A stretch of DNA of 64,000 bases from Oxobacter pfennigii. Lineage in GTDB: Bacteria; Bacillota; Clostridia; Clostridiales; Oxobacteraceae. The notes beneath the pieces were generated by a model, which worked only from the letters and a program-made list of their open reading frames with translations, was not told where the DNA came from and ran no database searches. Within the stretch, counting starts at the first letter, position 1; the number at the start of each line of letters is the position of its first letter. This document shows, piece by piece, positions 63,416 through 64,000 of the stretch. The stretch spans positions 344,124 to 408,123 of the forward strand of contig NZ_LKET01000021.1 of NCBI RefSeq assembly GCF_001317355.1, read 5' to 3'. The position numbers and the translations under genes are program-made.

Positions 63416-63444
63416 TTGACAGAGGGCGAAAGAGATGATAAGAT
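63416..63444 (+). promoter_or_regulatory. rRNA promoter P2
   Basis: TTGACA, 17 bases, TAAGAT, 84 bases after P1; tandem promoters are usual for rRNA operons. The leader that follows contains the TTGAAAATTGAACAG stretch common before clostridial 16S genes. Confidence 0.75.
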
Positions 63445-63665
63445 AGTAAATGTCGCTCCCCTCGGAGCAGCCGCTTCAAAAGAGCGGTAACGATCCTTGA
63501 AAATTGAACAGTGTGAGAGATTGTGTGAAGCGTTTCAGGTAAGACTGAAACAACCCAAACTAATTATCATGGATAATGAGTTATCTTCGATAATTAGTCA
63601 CAATATCTTTTGAGAAACCTAGAACAGTAATTAATAGCTAGTTAAGTCTAGCTAGGAAATAAACT

Positions 63666-64000
<335 letters not shown>

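Overview
The window comes from an AT-rich, anaerobic, spore-forming member of the Clostridia. Evidence: strong AGGAGG-type ribosome-binding sites with frequent TTG/GTG starts, BofA and a Spo0E-like phosphatase (sporulation), a DacF-type D,D-carboxypeptidase, rubrerythrin, a Bacillus-type large SRP RNA, and the order SRP RNA-dnaX-ybaB-recR-DUF2508-bofA-16S rRNA, which is conserved near the origin in Firmicutes. The genus cannot be fixed from the sequence alone.

Layout. 1-17 kb: end of a TrkH-type K+ transporter, tRNA-Gly, a large SWIM-SNF2 helicase, a 24-residue Cys-containing peptide gene, nitroreductase, a DUF1858 redox protein, PlsC-type acyltransferase, an amidohydrolase/glutamine amidotransferase pair, a VanW protein, IlvE, a metallophosphoesterase with DUF4250, then a three-gene vWA-PP2C-kinase operon (TerY-P triad type), YbaK and an SDR. 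17-36 kb: TPR protein, a frameshifted NudC, LysA, a small zinc-ribbon protein, a beta-propeller protein, PepD, a catalytically dead-looking rhomboid, a phosphohexomutase, an MCP, a CNNM/CorC-type CBS protein, a Nif3-like protein, a PAS histidine kinase, DUF3189, IlvA, an APH-type kinase and DacF. 37-44 kb: an NfeD/SPFH membrane operon, a 40-residue peptide gene, a candidate structured small RNA, PncB, tRNA-Arg, a broken RDD-domain gene, TadA and tRNA-Ser(CGA).

44.5-58.9 kb lies between two tRNA-Ser genes and looks like an accessory insertion: in Bacillus subtilis tadA sits next to the SRP RNA and dnaX, whereas here they are about 14.7 kb apart. It holds an IS21-family remnant next to a decayed nuclease gene, an ECF sigma factor with a probable membrane partner, an FMN-dependent dehydrogenase, VOC and GNAT proteins, and the most interesting cluster in the window: a catalytic-domain-only tyrosine recombinase bounded by perfect 25-bp inverted repeats, directly followed by a Spo0E-like phosphatase, a c-di-GMP-I riboswitch with terminator, and an EAL phosphodiesterase. 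Next come rubrerythrin, an aminotransferase, and an HD-GYP/DUF5317 operon led by a 25-residue hydrophobic peptide whose ribosome-binding site can be hidden in a hairpin.

59-64 kb: SRP RNA, dnaX, ybaB, recR, DUF2508, bofA with unusually long perfect hairpins between genes, then a double-promoter rRNA leader and the start of 16S rRNA.

All calls are from reading the sequence; no database search was run.
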